64,000 bases of DNA from Pseudomonas sp. 102515 (GCF_031085165.1 NZ_JAVHTY010000004.1:434001-498000), one strand, 5' to 3'; shown: positions 37,024-47,857, numbered from the stretch's first letter. Made by a program: numbers and translations. The notes: generated from the letters alone by a model not told the origin.

Positions 37024-40000
37024 ATGTCCGAGGCGCTCACTCCCGGATTCATGGTGGTACACGGCAATCGGCTCGAAGAGCTGCGCGGCCTGGCGGTCGG
37101 CTGGATGCGGCGGTATCCCCTGGCGCCTTTGGAAAACGAACAGGTGCTGGTGCAGAGCAATGGCATCGCCCAGTGGCTCAAGCTGGCGCTGGCCGAAGAT
37201 CCGCGCGGGGACGACGAGGGCGGCTGCGGAGTGGCCGCAGCCCTCGAGGTGCAGTTGCCGGCGGCCTTTCTCTGGCGGACCTATCGGCAGGTGCTGGGCC
37301 GTGACCAGGTACCGCCATCCTCGCCGCTGGACCGTGCGCCCCTGACCTGGCGACTGATGCGGCTGTTGCCGACGCTGCTCCTGCAACCGGACTTCGCCGC
37401 ACTGCGGCGCTTTCTCGACGATGACGGCGATCTGCGCAAGCGCTATCAGCTGGCCGAGCGGCTGGCCGATCTCTATGACGGCTACCAGGTCTATCGTGCC
37501 GACTGGCTGAATGACTGGGCGGCGGGCCGCGATCTGCTGGCCAGCCTGCGTGACGGCCGGCGCCCCCTGCCGGAGAGTTGCCGCTGGCAGGCGCAGCTGT
37601 GGCGGGCGCTGCTGGACGACGTGGGCGACGGTGGCCTGGCCCGCAGTCGCGCCGGCGTGCACCGGCGCTTTCTGGAGGTGATGCAGGCGGCGACCGAGCC
37701 GCCCGCTGGGTTACCGCGGCGGGTGGTGATCTTTGGCTTGTCGGCGATTCCGGCGCAGACCCTCGAAGCCCTGGCCGCCCTGGCGCGCTTCAGCCAGGTG
37801 CTGCTCTGCGTGCACAATCCCTGTCGCCATCACTGGTCCGACATCGTCGCCGACCAGGACCTGTTGCGGCAGAACTACCGGCGCCAGCAGCGCAAGCCGG
37901 GCATGCCGCAGACCCTGGATGCCGAGGCGCTGCACCAGCACGGCCAGCCGCTGCTGGCGAGCTGGGGCAAGCAGGGCCGCGACTACATCCACCTGCTGGA
38001 CGAATTCGACGAACCCGATGGCTATCGTCGCCTGTTCGAGGACCTCAACGGCGGGCGCATCGACCTCTTCGCCGAAACCGAACCCCAGCACCTGCTCGGC
38101 CAGTTGCAGGACGACATCCTCGAATTGCGTCCCCTGACCGAGACCCGCGAGCGCTGGCCGGCAGTGGATCCGGCGCGCGACAGGTCCATGCGCTTCCATG
38201 TGGCCCACAGTCCGCAGCGCGAAGTGGAGATCCTGCATGACCAGTTGCTGGCGCGCTTCAGCAGCGACAGCAGCCTCCGGCCGCGCGACGTCATCGTCAT
38301 GGTGCCGGACATCGATGCCTATGCGCCGCACATCCGCGCGGTGTTCGGTCAGCTCGAACGCCAGGATCCGCGCTTCATCCCCTTCAGCCTGGCCGATCAG
38401 CACCAGCGTGGTTTCCAGCCGCTATTGATCGCCCTGGAGCATCTGCTGCAGCTGCCCGACAGCCGCTTCGCCCTGAGCGAGATCCTCGACCTGCTGGATG
38501 TGCCGGCGCTGCGCACCCGCTTCGGGCTGCGCGAGGGCGATCTGCCGACCCTGCACCTCTGGCTGGAAGGGGCCGGCGTGCGCTGGGGACTGGATGCCGA
38601 GCAGCGCAGTCGCCTCGACCTGCCGGAGGGGCTGACGCAGAACACCTGGCGCTTCGGCCTGAGGCGCATGCTGCTGGGCTACGCCGTGGGCAGCGGCGCG
38701 GCCCTGGGCGATATCGAGCCCTTCGACGAGGTGGGCGGCCTGGACGCGGCCCTGGTCGGGCCGCTGGTGGACCTGCTCGATGCCCTGGACGCGGCCCAGG
38801 CGGCGCTGGCCCAGCCGGCCCGGCCGGCGGAGTGGGGCGCCCGCCTGCAGGCGCTGCTGGCACTGTTCTTCAGCGCCCAGGACGAGCACGACGAATACCT
38901 GCTGGAACAACTGGAAAACCTGCGTGAGCGCTGGTTGGAGTTGTGCGAGGACGTGGCCTTGGACGAGGAACTGCCGCTCACCGTGGTGCGCGAGGCCTGG
39001 TTGGCGGGGCTGGACAGCGGTGGCCTGGCCCAGCGCTTTCTCGCTGGCGCGGTCAATTTCTGCACCCTGATGCCCATGCGCGCCATTCCCTTCCGCGTGG
39101 TCTGCCTGCTGGGCATGCACGATGGCGCCTATCCGCGCATCCAGTCGCCGCTGGATTTCGATCTCATGGCCCAGGACTATCGTCCCGGTGACCGCTCGCG
39201 GCGGGAGGATGATCGCTATCTGCTGCTGGAGGCACTGCTCTCGGCGCGCGATCAGTTCTATGTCAGCTGGGTGGGGCGTAGCATCCGCGACAACAGCGAG
39301 CGCCCGCCGTCGGTGCTGGTCGCCCAGTTGCGCGACCATCTCCAGGCCGGTTGGCGACTGGCGGGGCATGAAGAGGAGCCGGAGCGCCTGCTCATGGCCC
39401 TGACCCAGGAGCATCCCCTGCAACCCTTCAGTGCCCGCTACTTCCGCGGCGAGCGCGGCTATTTCAGCTTCGCGGCCGAGTGGCTGGGCGTGCATGACCG
39501 CACCACGCGCGACGAGGATGACCTGTTGCCGCCACTGGTGCTCGAAGAACCCCTGGGCCTCGATGATCTCGCACGCTTTCTGCGCGGACCGGTGGACCTG
39601 TTCTTTGCCAATCGCCTCAAGGTGCATTTCGCGCCGCCCGATGCGCCCGCCGAAGACGAAGAGCCCTTCGGTCTGGACGCCCTGGCCCGCTACCAGTTGG
39701 GCGAAGACCTGTTGGCGGCGGCACTGGCCGCGCCGGCCGAGGCGGATCAGGCGCTGATGGCCGCCGCCGAGCGCTTGCGCGGCAGTGGTCGGCTGCCGCT
39801 GGCGGGCTTTGGCGAGCGGGCCGGGCGGGCCTTGCGCGAGCCTCTGCCGGCCGTGGTCGCCCAGGTCGAGGCCCTGGCGCTGCGCTGGCCCGAACCCCTG
39901 GAAGAGGCCGTGACCCTGGATCTCGAACATCGCGAGCTGCAACTGGTAGCCAATTTCGAACGGCTGCGCCGCGGCCCCGAGGGCCTGCTGGCCCTGACCG

Positions 40001-40455
40001 CCCAGGCCAATGGGCTGGGCAATACCCGCACTCGCAAGTGGCATCGGCTGCTGCGGCCCTGGGTGCAGCACCTGGTCGCCGCGGCCGGTGGCCTGCAATT
40101 GACCACGGCGGTGGTGGCGACCGACCTGACCCTGTTGCTGGCACCGCTGGACGCCGAGTTGGCCCGGCGGCAGCTGAACGAATTGCTGGACGCCTGGGCA
40201 TTGGGGCAGCGGCGTCCGCTGCCGGTGGCGCCGCGCACCGCCTTCGCCTGGCTGGCCAATGACCCTGACAAGGCCCTGGCCGCCGCCGAGCAGGCCTATC
40301 AGGGCGAGGCGGCGACCCATCCGGCGCTGCGCCGGCAGTATCCGGACTTCGCCGCCTTGCTGGCCGACGAGGAATTCGACGGCTGGTGCCAGACCCTCTA
40401 TGCGCCGGTATACAGCGCGGGCTGGCAGGTCGTGAACGGGGAGGGGCAGGCATGA
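37024..40455 (+). CDS. recC: Exodeoxyribonuclease V gamma subunit RecC
   Basis: 1143 residues from the ATG at 37024 (MSEALTPGFMVVHGNRLEEL), with GAGGCGTAGG just before it; the frame is open upstream but codon use is poor there. Early motif ENEQVLVQSNGIAQWLK and VVIFGLSAIPAQTLEALAAL are RecC-typical. RecC scans for Chi and splits the duplex within RecBCD. Overlaps recB by ATGA. Gene order recC-recB-recD is the Pseudomonas order. Confidence 0.95.
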   Translation: MSEALTPGFMVVHGNRLEELRGLAVGWMRRYPLAPLENEQVLVQSNGIAQWLKLALAEDPRGDDEGGCGVAAALEVQLPAAFLWRTYRQVLGRDQVPPSSPLDRAPLTWRLMRLLPTLLLQPDFAALRRFLDDDGDLRKRYQLAERLADLYDGYQVYRADWLNDWAAGRDLLASLRDGRRPLPESCRWQAQLWRALLDDVGDGGLARSRAGVHRRFLEVMQAATEPPAGLPRRVVIFGLSAIPAQTLEALAALARFSQVLLCVHNPCRHHWSDIVADQDLLRQNYRRQQRKPGMPQTLDAEALHQHGQPLLASWGKQGRDYIHLLDEFDEPDGYRRLFEDLNGGRIDLFAETEPQHLLGQLQDDILELRPLTETRERWPAVDPARDRSMRFHVAHSPQREVEILHDQLLARFSSDSSLRPRDVIVMVPDIDAYAPHIRAVFGQLERQDPRFIPFSLADQHQRGFQPLLIALEHLLQLPDSRFALSEILDLLDVPALRTRFGLREGDLPTLHLWLEGAGVRWGLDAEQRSRLDLPEGLTQNTWRFGLRRMLLGYAVGSGAALGDIEPFDEVGGLDAALVGPLVDLLDALDAAQAALAQPARPAEWGARLQALLALFFSAQDEHDEYLLEQLENLRERWLELCEDVALDEELPLTVVREAWLAGLDSGGLAQRFLAGAVNFCTLMPMRAIPFRVVCLLGMHDGAYPRIQSPLDFDLMAQDYRPGDRSRREDDRYLLLEALLSARDQFYVSWVGRSIRDNSERPPSVLVAQLRDHLQAGWRLAGHEEEPERLLMALTQEHPLQPFSARYFRGERGYFSFAAEWLGVHDRTTRDEDDLLPPLVLEEPLGLDDLARFLRGPVDLFFANRLKVHFAPPDAPAEDEEPFGLDALARYQLGEDLLAAALAAPAEADQALMAAAERLRGSGRLPLAGFGERAGRALREPLPAVVAQVEALALRWPEPLEEAVTLDLEHRELQLVANFERLRRGPEGLLALTAQANGLGNTRTRKWHRLLRPWVQHLVAAAGGLQLTTAVVATDLTLLLAPLDAELARRQLNELLDAWALGQRRPLPVAPRTAFAWLANDPDKALAAAEQAYQGEAATHPALRRQYPDFAALLADEEFDGWCQTLYAPVYSAGWQVVNGEGQA

Positions 40456-43400
40456 CTCAGCGTCCGCTCGCCTTGCGCTTTCCGCTGCAGGGCAATCAGC
40501 TCATCGAAGCCAGCGCCGGGACGGGCAAGACCTTCACCATCTCCGCGCTCTATGTGCGCCTGGTGCTCGGCCATGGCACGCCCGCGACCGCCTTCGGGCG
40601 TGAACTGCTGCCGCCACAGATCCTGGTAGTGACCTTTACCGAGGCCGCCACCCAGGAGTTGCGCGATCGCATTCGCCATCGCCTCGCCGAGGCGGCGCGC
40701 TTCTTCCGCGACGAGATCGCCGCGCCCGATCCGCTGCTCGCCGAGTTGCGCGAGGACTTTTCCCGCGAGGCCTGGGCCGATTGCGCCCGGCGCCTGGACA
40801 TCGCCGCTCAGTGGATGGACGAGGCGGCGGTGTCCACCATCCACAGCTGGTGCCAGCGCATGCTCCGTGAGCACGCCTTCGACAGTGGCAGTCTCTTCGT
40901 GCAGAACCTGGAGCAGGACCAGAGCGAATTGCTGGCCCAGGTGGTGCGCGACTACTGGCGGCGCTTCTGCTATCCCCTCGAAGGGGAAGCGCTGGACTGG
41001 GTGATCGAGCACTGGGGCGAACCCCGCGCCCTGGCCGCGCGCCTGCGGCCCCTGTTGAGCGAGGCCCTGGGGGCGCCCCAGGGCGAACCCGCCGCCTTGC
41101 TGGCCACCGCCCTGGCCGAACGCCACGCGCGGTTGGCGCAGCTAAAGGCGCCCTGGGCCCAGTGGGCGGAAGAGGTGCGCGAGCTCTGCCAGGCCGGCTG
41201 CGACGCCAAGGTGGTCGACGGCCGCAAGTTGCAGAAGAGGTTCTTCGGGCCCTGGTGCGACAAGCTGGTCGCCTGGGCGGACAACCCCGCCAGCGAGGAG
41301 CTGGATATCGGCACCGGCTTCACCCGGCTGACCGAGGAGGGCTTCGCCGAGGTCTGGACCAAGGCCAGTCCGCCGGATCATCCGGCCCTGGCGGCCATGG
41401 CGCGCCTGCCCGGGCAACTGGCCGAGCTGCCCAGCCCCGAAGTGCCCCTGCTGGAACACGCCGCGGCCTGGGTGCAGCAGAAATTCGAGCGCGAGAAACT
41501 CCGCCGCGCCGAGCTGGGCTTCGACGACATCCTCACCCGTCTGGATCGGGCACTGCAGGCCGATGGCGCCGGGGCACGGCTGGCGGCGCTGATCCGCGAG
41601 CAGTTCCCGGTGGCGCTGATCGACGAATTCCAGGACACCGACCCGGTGCAGTACCGCATCTTCAGCAGCGTCTACGGCGCGGGGGAGGGCACCGGGCTGT
41701 TCCTGATCGGCGATCCCAAGCAGGCCATCTACGCCTTCCGCGGCGCCGATATCCATACCTATCTGCAGGCGCGACGCGCCAATGCCGGCCACCTGCACTC
41801 GCTGGACACCAACTTCCGTTCCACCGCCGCCATGGTCGCGGCGGTCAACCAGGTGTTCCAGCATGGCGAGATGACGGCCCCACGGGCGGCCTTCCTGTTC
41901 CGCCAGGGCGAGGACAATCCGGTGCCCTTCGAGCCGGTCCGCGCCCAGGGGCGGCGTGAAGTACTGGAGATCGACGGTGCTCCCAGCGCGGCCTTGACCT
42001 TCTGGCAGCTGGCCGGCGACGAGCCGCTGGCCGGCACCGCCTATCGCGGCGCCCTGGCCGAGAGCACCGCCAGCGAGATCGTCCGGCTGCTGACCCTGGC
42101 CGCCGAGGCCAGGGCTGGCTTTCGTCGCGAAGACGGCGAGCTGGTGCCGCTGCGGCCCGCCGACATCGCCATCCTGGTGCGCGCCGGCAGCGAGGCCCAG
42201 GCGGTACGCCAGGCGCTGGTGCGGCGTGGGGTGCGCAGCGTCTACCTGTCGGACAAGGATTCGGTATTCGCCGCCCAGGAAGCGCGTTGCCTGCTGGACT
42301 GGCTCAAGGCCTGCGCCGAGCCCGATGTGGATCGTCGGCTGCGCGCGGCCCTGGGCAGCCTGACCCTCGACCTACCCTTGGCGGAACTGGATGCCCTCAA
42401 CCACGACGAGCAGGCCTGGGAGAGACGGGTGCTGCAATTCCGCGGCTATCGCCAGCTGTGGCGCGGCCAGGGCGTGCTGCCCATGCTGCGCCGCCTGCTG
42501 CAGGACTTCCGCCTGCCGCAGCGGCTGATGGCCCGCGCCGACGGCGAGCGGGTGCTGACCAATCTGCTGCACCTTGCCGAACTGCTGCAGCGCGCCGCTG
42601 GCGAGCTCGATGGCGAGCAGGCGCTGATCCGCCACCTGGCCGAGCAACTGGCTGCCCAGGGCGCCGCCGACGAGCAGATCCTGCGCCTGGAAAGCGACGC
42701 CGAGCTGGTCAAGGTGGTGACGGTGCACAAGTCCAAGGGCCTGGAATATCCACTGGTGTTCCTGCCCTTCGCCTGCGCCTATCGCGCCGAGGAAGGCGCC
42801 AGCCTGCCGCTGCGCTACCACGATGACCAGGGGCAGGTGCGCCGGACCTTCAAGCCCTCCGCCGAAGAACTGGCTCGTGCCGATGATGAGCGCCTGGCCG
42901 AAGACCTGCGCCTGCTGTATGTCGCCCTGACCCGAGCCCGCCATGCCTGTTGGGTCGGGGTGGCCGATCTCAAGCGCGGCCGCAGCAAGGACTCCGGTTT
43001 CGCCCGCAGCGCCCTGGGCTACCTGGCCACCGGTGGCGAGCCCCTGGCGAGTTCGATGGCCTTGGGCACCGCTCTGACCGCCCTGATCGACGCGCAATCC
43101 GACACCCTCATTCTGCCGCTGCCCGAAGCCAACCCGGCCCGCCTGCCCGAAGCCCGCGAAGCGCCGGTGACCCTCAAGGCACTGACGGCCCGGCGGGCAG
43201 CCCGCGAGGACTGGTGGATCGCCTCCTACAGCGCCCTGCGCATCGGCACGCGCCTGGGCGAAGCGCGGGAGGAAGGCCAGCTGAATCTGGAGCTGGAGCT
43301 GGAGCTGGACCTGGATACCCCGGCGGCCCAGAAACTGTTCGACGACGATCGCCTCGCTCCGGACGAGGCGCGCCAGCCCGCGGCCGGCGAAGACCTGCAC

Positions 43401-44126
43401 CGCTTTCCCCGCGGCCCCGGTCCGGGCACCTTCCTGCACAGCCTGCTGGAGTGGGTCGGCGAGGAAGGCTTCACCGCCATCCAGGCCGCGCCCGAGCGGC
43501 TGGACGACCTGATCGCCCGGCGTTGCCAGCGGCGTGGCTGGAATCACTGGATTCCCATCCTGCAGGGCTGGCTGCGCCAGTTGCTGGCACTGCCGCTGCC
43601 CCTGCCGGGAGGCAGCCAGCGCCTGGGCGAACTGGCGCGCTACCAGGTGGAGATGGAATTCTGGTTCGCCACCCATGGCGTCGATCTGGAGCGGCTGGAT
43701 GACCTGGTGAGTCGTGGCAGCCATGGCGGCCAGGCGCGGCCGATGCTGGAGCCGGGACAGCTCAACGGCCTGTTCAAGGGCTTCATCGACCTGGTCTTCG
43801 AGCACGAGGGCCGCTATTTCGTGGTGGACTACAAGTCCAATTGGCTGGGCGCCGAGGCCGGGGCCTATACCCGCGTGGCGATGGAGGCCGCCGTCCTGGC
43901 CAAGCGCTATGATCTGCAGTACGTGCTCTACAGCCTGGCCGTGCACCGCCTGCTCAAGGCGCGGCTGCCCGACTATAGCTACGAGCGCCACTTCGGCGGT
44001 GCCGTCTACCTCTTCCTGCGCGGGTGCGATCCGGCCGGCCACGGGGTCTTCGTCGAGCGACCCGCCCAGGCCCTGATCGAGACCCTGGATCTGCTGTTCA
44101 GCGGTGCGGAGAATGCCCATGTCTGA
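40452..44126 (+). CDS. recB: Exodeoxyribonuclease V beta subunit RecB
   Basis: 1224 residues from the ATG at 40452. UvrD-type helicase with Walker A SAGTGKTF (21-28), VVTFTEAATQELRDR, DEFQDTDPVQYRIF (motif II), GDPKQAIYAFRGAD, VVTVHKSKGLEYPLVF and LYVALTRARHACWVG (motif VI). C-terminal nuclease with Asp1113 and D1126-Y-K1128 (VVDYKSN). 3'-5' helicase and the only nuclease of RecBCD. A run of LELELELELD occurs near residue 945. Overlaps recD by 8 bases. Confidence 0.97.
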   Translation: MTQRPLALRFPLQGNQLIEASAGTGKTFTISALYVRLVLGHGTPATAFGRELLPPQILVVTFTEAATQELRDRIRHRLAEAARFFRDEIAAPDPLLAELREDFSREAWADCARRLDIAAQWMDEAAVSTIHSWCQRMLREHAFDSGSLFVQNLEQDQSELLAQVVRDYWRRFCYPLEGEALDWVIEHWGEPRALAARLRPLLSEALGAPQGEPAALLATALAERHARLAQLKAPWAQWAEEVRELCQAGCDAKVVDGRKLQKRFFGPWCDKLVAWADNPASEELDIGTGFTRLTEEGFAEVWTKASPPDHPALAAMARLPGQLAELPSPEVPLLEHAAAWVQQKFEREKLRRAELGFDDILTRLDRALQADGAGARLAALIREQFPVALIDEFQDTDPVQYRIFSSVYGAGEGTGLFLIGDPKQAIYAFRGADIHTYLQARRANAGHLHSLDTNFRSTAAMVAAVNQVFQHGEMTAPRAAFLFRQGEDNPVPFEPVRAQGRREVLEIDGAPSAALTFWQLAGDEPLAGTAYRGALAESTASEIVRLLTLAAEARAGFRREDGELVPLRPADIAILVRAGSEAQAVRQALVRRGVRSVYLSDKDSVFAAQEARCLLDWLKACAEPDVDRRLRAALGSLTLDLPLAELDALNHDEQAWERRVLQFRGYRQLWRGQGVLPMLRRLLQDFRLPQRLMARADGERVLTNLLHLAELLQRAAGELDGEQALIRHLAEQLAAQGAADEQILRLESDAELVKVVTVHKSKGLEYPLVFLPFACAYRAEEGASLPLRYHDDQGQVRRTFKPSAEELARADDERLAEDLRLLYVALTRARHACWVGVADLKRGRSKDSGFARSALGYLATGGEPLASSMALGTALTALIDAQSDTLILPLPEANPARLPEAREAPVTLKALTARRAAREDWWIASYSALRIGTRLGEAREEGQLNLELELELDLDTPAAQKLFDDDRLAPDEARQPAAGEDLHRFPRGPGPGTFLHSLLEWVGEEGFTAIQAAPERLDDLIARRCQRRGWNHWIPILQGWLRQLLALPLPLPGGSQRLGELARYQVEMEFWFATHGVDLERLDDLVSRGSHGGQARPMLEPGQLNGLFKGFIDLVFEHEGRYFVVDYKSNWLGAEAGAYTRVAMEAAVLAKRYDLQYVLYSLAVHRLLKARLPDYSYERHFGGAVYLFLRGCDPAGHGVFVERPAQALIETLDLLFSGAENAHV

Positions 44127-46200
44127 TTTCAGCCCCGCTACCGAACGGCTGCTGCGCCTGGCGTCCCTGGCCCAGGAGCGCCCTCTCGCCCCCCTCGAGC
44201 AGCGCGACGACCTCTTTCGCCTGCTGGAACTCTGGGTGCAGCGCGGCTGGCTCCGCCAGGTGGACCGGGCCTTCACCCGCTTTCTCGGTGAGCTCGAACC
44301 CCAGGGCGACTCGGCGGTGCTGCTGGCCGCGGCCCTGGCCAGCCATCAGCTCGGCCATGGCCATGTCTGCCTGGATCTCGCCGCCACCCTGCGCAATCCC
44401 GATGCCGCCCTGTCGCTGCCCCCCGAGGGCGACGAGGCGCGCGCTTCGCTCTTGCCTTCGCAGCTGCTGCACGGCCAAACCCTCGACGCCTGGCAGCGTG
44501 CGCTGCTGGCCAGCGCCCTGGTCGATGGCGACGGCAGCTGTCCGGAGCGACCGCTGGTGCTGGGCGGTGAGCGCCTCTACCTGCGGCGCTACTGGAATTA
44601 TGAACGCGCGGTGGCCGCCAGCCTGCGGCAGCGCCTGGCCACCCCCGAGCCGCTGCCGGCGGATCTCGTCGAGCGCCTCGACCGGCTGTTTCCGCCGGAT
44701 CCCGACGCGGGTGGCGAACCCGACTGGCAGAAACTGGCCTGCGCCCTGGCAGTGCGCGGCGCCTTCAGCATCGTCACCGGCGGGCCCGGCACTGGCAAGA
44801 CCACCACCGTGGTGCGGCTGCTGGCGCTGCTCCAGGCGCCCGCGGTGGCGGCCGGACGGCCCTTGCGCATCCGCCTGGCCGCACCGACCGGCAAGGCGGC
44901 CGCGCGGCTCACCGAATCCATCGGCGGCCAGGTCAGTCGCCTGCCGGTGGACGACGAGTTGCGCCGGCACATCCCCACCGGGGTGACCACGGTGCACCGG
45001 CTGCTGGGCAGTCGACCCAACACCCGTCACTTCCGCCATCACCGCGGGCATCCCTTGCCGCTGGACGTGCTGGTGGTGGATGAAGCCTCGATGATCGACC
45101 TGGAAATGATGGCCAGCCTGCTGGCGGCCCTGCCGCCGCGGGCGCGACTGGTGCTGCTCGGCGACAAGGACCAGTTGGCCTCGGTGGAGGCGGGCGCGGT
45201 GCTGGGCGATCTCTGTCGGGATGCCGAAGCCGGACGCTACAGTCCGGCCACCCGGGCCTGGCTGGAAGCCGTGAGCGGCCAGTCGTTGGACCAGGCGGCG
45301 CTGGCGGTCGGCGACGACCAGGGTAACGCCCTGGCCCAGCAGGTGGTGATGCTCAGGCGCTCGCGACGCTTCGGCGCCGGCAGCGGTATCGGCCAGCTGG
45401 CCCGCCGGGTCAATGCCCAGGACGGCCAGGGCGCTCAGCAGGTGCTGGTCGACGGCGGCTACGCCGACCTGCACCGGGTGCTGCTCAAGGGCCCGGAGGA
45501 TCGCGCCCTGGAACGCCTGGTGTTGGAGGGGCGCGGGCGCGCCTGCGGCTATCGTCATTATCTTGAGGTCCTGCATGGGACAAGGCCCCAGCTCGATACC
45601 GTACTGGAAGATCCGGCCTGGACGCGCTGGGCCAGCCAGGTGCTGGCCGCCTTCGACGACTTCCAGCTGCTCTGCGCCGTGCGCAAGGGGCCCTGGGGCG
45701 TGGAAGGCCTCAACCTGCGCATCGCCAGCGCCCTGCTGGCGGCCGGCCTGCTCTTGGGCGAGCATGGCTGGTACGAGGGTCGCCCGGTGCTGGTGACGCG
45801 CAACGACTACAGCCTGGGGCTGATGAACGGCGACATCGGCATCACCCTCTGCCTGCCGGACGCCAGCCAGCCCGGGCGCAAGGTCCTGCGGGTCGCCTTT
45901 CCCCGCGGCGATGGCAGCGGTGGCCTGAGATTCGTCCTGCCCAGTCGGCTGGCGGCGGTGGAGACGGTGTTCGCCATGACCGTGCACAAATCCCAGGGCT
46001 CGGAATTCGCCCACACGGCGCTTTTGCTGCCCGAGCAGCTCAGTCCGGTGCTGACCAAGGAGCTGGTCTATACCGGCATCACCCGGGCGCGCGATGATTT
46101 CACCCTGATCGAGGCCCGTGGCGGCATCTTCGCCGAGGCCGTGGCCCGGCGGGTCCGCCGCGTCAGCGGACTGGATCTGGATTTGCGAAACACTGTGTAA
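44119..46200 (+). CDS. recD: Exodeoxyribonuclease V alpha subunit RecD
   Basis: 693 residues from the ATG at 44119, preferred over an ATG two codons earlier because GGAGA lies six bases before it. Superfamily 1B helicase: Walker A GGPGTGKT at 221-228, VVDEASMIDL (motif II), GDKDQLASVEAGAVLGD, AMTVHKSQGSEF and LVYTGITRARDDFTL. 5'-3' motor of RecBCD. The start lies inside the end of recB, so the three subunits are translationally coupled. Confidence 0.96.
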   Translation: MSDFSPATERLLRLASLAQERPLAPLEQRDDLFRLLELWVQRGWLRQVDRAFTRFLGELEPQGDSAVLLAAALASHQLGHGHVCLDLAATLRNPDAALSLPPEGDEARASLLPSQLLHGQTLDAWQRALLASALVDGDGSCPERPLVLGGERLYLRRYWNYERAVAASLRQRLATPEPLPADLVERLDRLFPPDPDAGGEPDWQKLACALAVRGAFSIVTGGPGTGKTTTVVRLLALLQAPAVAAGRPLRIRLAAPTGKAAARLTESIGGQVSRLPVDDELRRHIPTGVTTVHRLLGSRPNTRHFRHHRGHPLPLDVLVVDEASMIDLEMMASLLAALPPRARLVLLGDKDQLASVEAGAVLGDLCRDAEAGRYSPATRAWLEAVSGQSLDQAALAVGDDQGNALAQQVVMLRRSRRFGAGSGIGQLARRVNAQDGQGAQQVLVDGGYADLHRVLLKGPEDRALERLVLEGRGRACGYRHYLEVLHGTRPQLDTVLEDPAWTRWASQVLAAFDDFQLLCAVRKGPWGVEGLNLRIASALLAAGLLLGEHGWYEGRPVLVTRNDYSLGLMNGDIGITLCLPDASQPGRKVLRVAFPRGDGSGGLRFVLPSRLAAVETVFAMTVHKSQGSEFAHTALLLPEQLSPVLTKELVYTGITRARDDFTLIEARGGIFAEAVARRVRRVSGLDLDLRNTV

Positions 46201-46273
46201 ATGTACAGATAAATGCTGGACGCTCCCCGCGCGCCTGCCTAAGGTGAGGGGAGCCGTCCGCGATGAGAGCGCC

Positions 46274-47857
46274 ATGACTTCCCTGCCTTTCGTTTCCCTC
46301 GTGCTTCCCCTGTTGCTGCTGGCTGGCTGGGCGGGTTCGGCCGCCTGGTTGACCGGACGCCAACGCTATCTGCAACAGCAACTCGACAGCGCCGCCGAGC
46401 GCTACGACATGCTGCGCGACGACCTGCAACGGGCCGAGCTGGCCAATGGTCGCCAGGTGGTGGAGCTGGGCGCCGAGCGCGAACGCACCGCCACCCTGCA
46501 GCGCCAGCTGGAGGTCAATCGCGAGCTGGAAGCCGAGTTGCGCCAGCAGGCCCGCCAGGCCCAGTTACAGGCGGCTGAACAGCACGCCCTGGCCGAAGCC
46601 ACCCGGGCCCAATTGCAGGGTGTCCAGGAGCAACTCGCCGAACTGCGCGAGCGCCAGCACCGCGAGCAGCAACTGCACGCCGAGGTGCAGGAGCGCCATG
46701 CGCGCCTGGCCGAAGAGCATGCGACGCTCAGGACCACCCTGGAGCAGAAGGAAGAGCACTTCCAGGCGCAGCAACTGCTGCTGCGCGAGAGTCGCGAGCA
46801 ACTCAAGCTGGAATTCGAGCAACTGGCCGGACGCATCTTCGACGCCAAGGGCCAGGCCTTCGCCCAGCACAGCCAGCAATCCCTGGATGCCCTGCTGCGG
46901 CCGTTCCGCGAGCAGATCGAGGGCTTTCGCGCCAAGGTCGAGGACATCCACCACAAGGATGTCCAGCAGCAGGCCGCCCTCGGCCAGCAGCTGCTCGACC
47001 TCAAGGAGCTCAACCGCCAGATCACCCAGGAGGCCCACGACCTGGCCACCGCCCTGCGCGGTCAGAAGAAGGCCCAGGGCAACTGGGGCGAGCTGATCCT
47101 GGAAAACGTGCTGGAGCGCTCCGGTCTGCGCGAGGGCCGCGACTTCGTGCGCGAGCGCAGCTTCACCACCGAGACCGGCCGGCGGCGACCGGACGTGCTG
47201 GTCCATCTGCCGCAGAAGAAGCACCTGGTGGTGGACGCCAAGGTGTCGCTCAACGCCTATACCCGCTACGTCAACAGCGAGGACGAGGGCGAGCGGCGCC
47301 TGGCCCTGGGCGAGCACGTGCGCGCCGTGGGCGAGCGCATCCGTGAGCTGGCCGATCGCGAGTACTTCAGCCTGCCGGGGCTGAATTCGCCGGAAATGGT
47401 CTTCCTCTTCATTCCTATCGAATCGGCCTTCGTCGAGGCGCTCAAGGCCGACGAGAGCCTGTTCCAGCGCGCCATCGAGCAGAACGTGCTGGTGGCCACG
47501 CCCACCACCCTGCTGACCAGCCTCAATATCGTCCGCCAGCTCTGGCGCTTCGAGGACCAGAATCGCCACACCGCCGAACTGGCCGAGCGCGCGGGCAAGG
47601 TCTACGACAAACTGCGCACCTTTCTCGGCAGCATGGACGGCATCGGCAAGAGCCTGGACAAGGCCGGCGAAGCCTATCGCAAGGCCTGCGGCCAACTGGT
47701 GGGCGGCCCGGGTAACCTGGTCAAGCAGGTGGCCGACTTCAAGGAACTGGGCGTGGCGGTACGCACCGAACTGGACGGCCAGTGGACCGAGCGGGCGGAG
47801 CTGGAGCTGACGATGGTCGAGCTGGAAGCCGCCGCCGAGTCTTCCGACCGGGACTGA
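46274..47857 (+). CDS. rmuC: DNA recombination protein RmuC
   Basis: 527 residues from the ATG at 46274. One N-terminal membrane helix (about 7-27), a long Gln/Glu/Arg-rich coiled coil (about 30-190), and the RmuC domain with KGNWGE-like QGNWGELILENVLERSGLR and VVDAKVSLNAYTRYV. Limits inversions at short repeats in E. coli. It follows recD by 73 bases and may share its transcript. Ends before a convergent hairpin. Confidence 0.94.
   Translation: MTSLPFVSLVLPLLLLAGWAGSAAWLTGRQRYLQQQLDSAAERYDMLRDDLQRAELANGRQVVELGAERERTATLQRQLEVNRELEAELRQQARQAQLQAAEQHALAEATRAQLQGVQEQLAELRERQHREQQLHAEVQERHARLAEEHATLRTTLEQKEEHFQAQQLLLRESREQLKLEFEQLAGRIFDAKGQAFAQHSQQSLDALLRPFREQIEGFRAKVEDIHHKDVQQQAALGQQLLDLKELNRQITQEAHDLATALRGQKKAQGNWGELILENVLERSGLREGRDFVRERSFTTETGRRRPDVLVHLPQKKHLVVDAKVSLNAYTRYVNSEDEGERRLALGEHVRAVGERIRELADREYFSLPGLNSPEMVFLFIPIESAFVEALKADESLFQRAIEQNVLVATPTTLLTSLNIVRQLWRFEDQNRHTAELAERAGKVYDKLRTFLGSMDGIGKSLDKAGEAYRKACGQLVGGPGNLVKQVADFKELGVAVRTELDGQWTERAELELTMVELEAAAESSDRD

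Noticed and set aside
38422..40320. 632-codon minus-strand frame over recC, and a similar one over recB at 42372-44276
   Set aside because: Antisense shadows in very GC-rich genes, with no ribosome site or domain.
43270..43320. GAGCTGGAGCTGGAGCTG-type run in recB as a variable repeat
   Set aside because: Short in-frame Leu-Glu repeat in a linker; too short to call a functional repeat.
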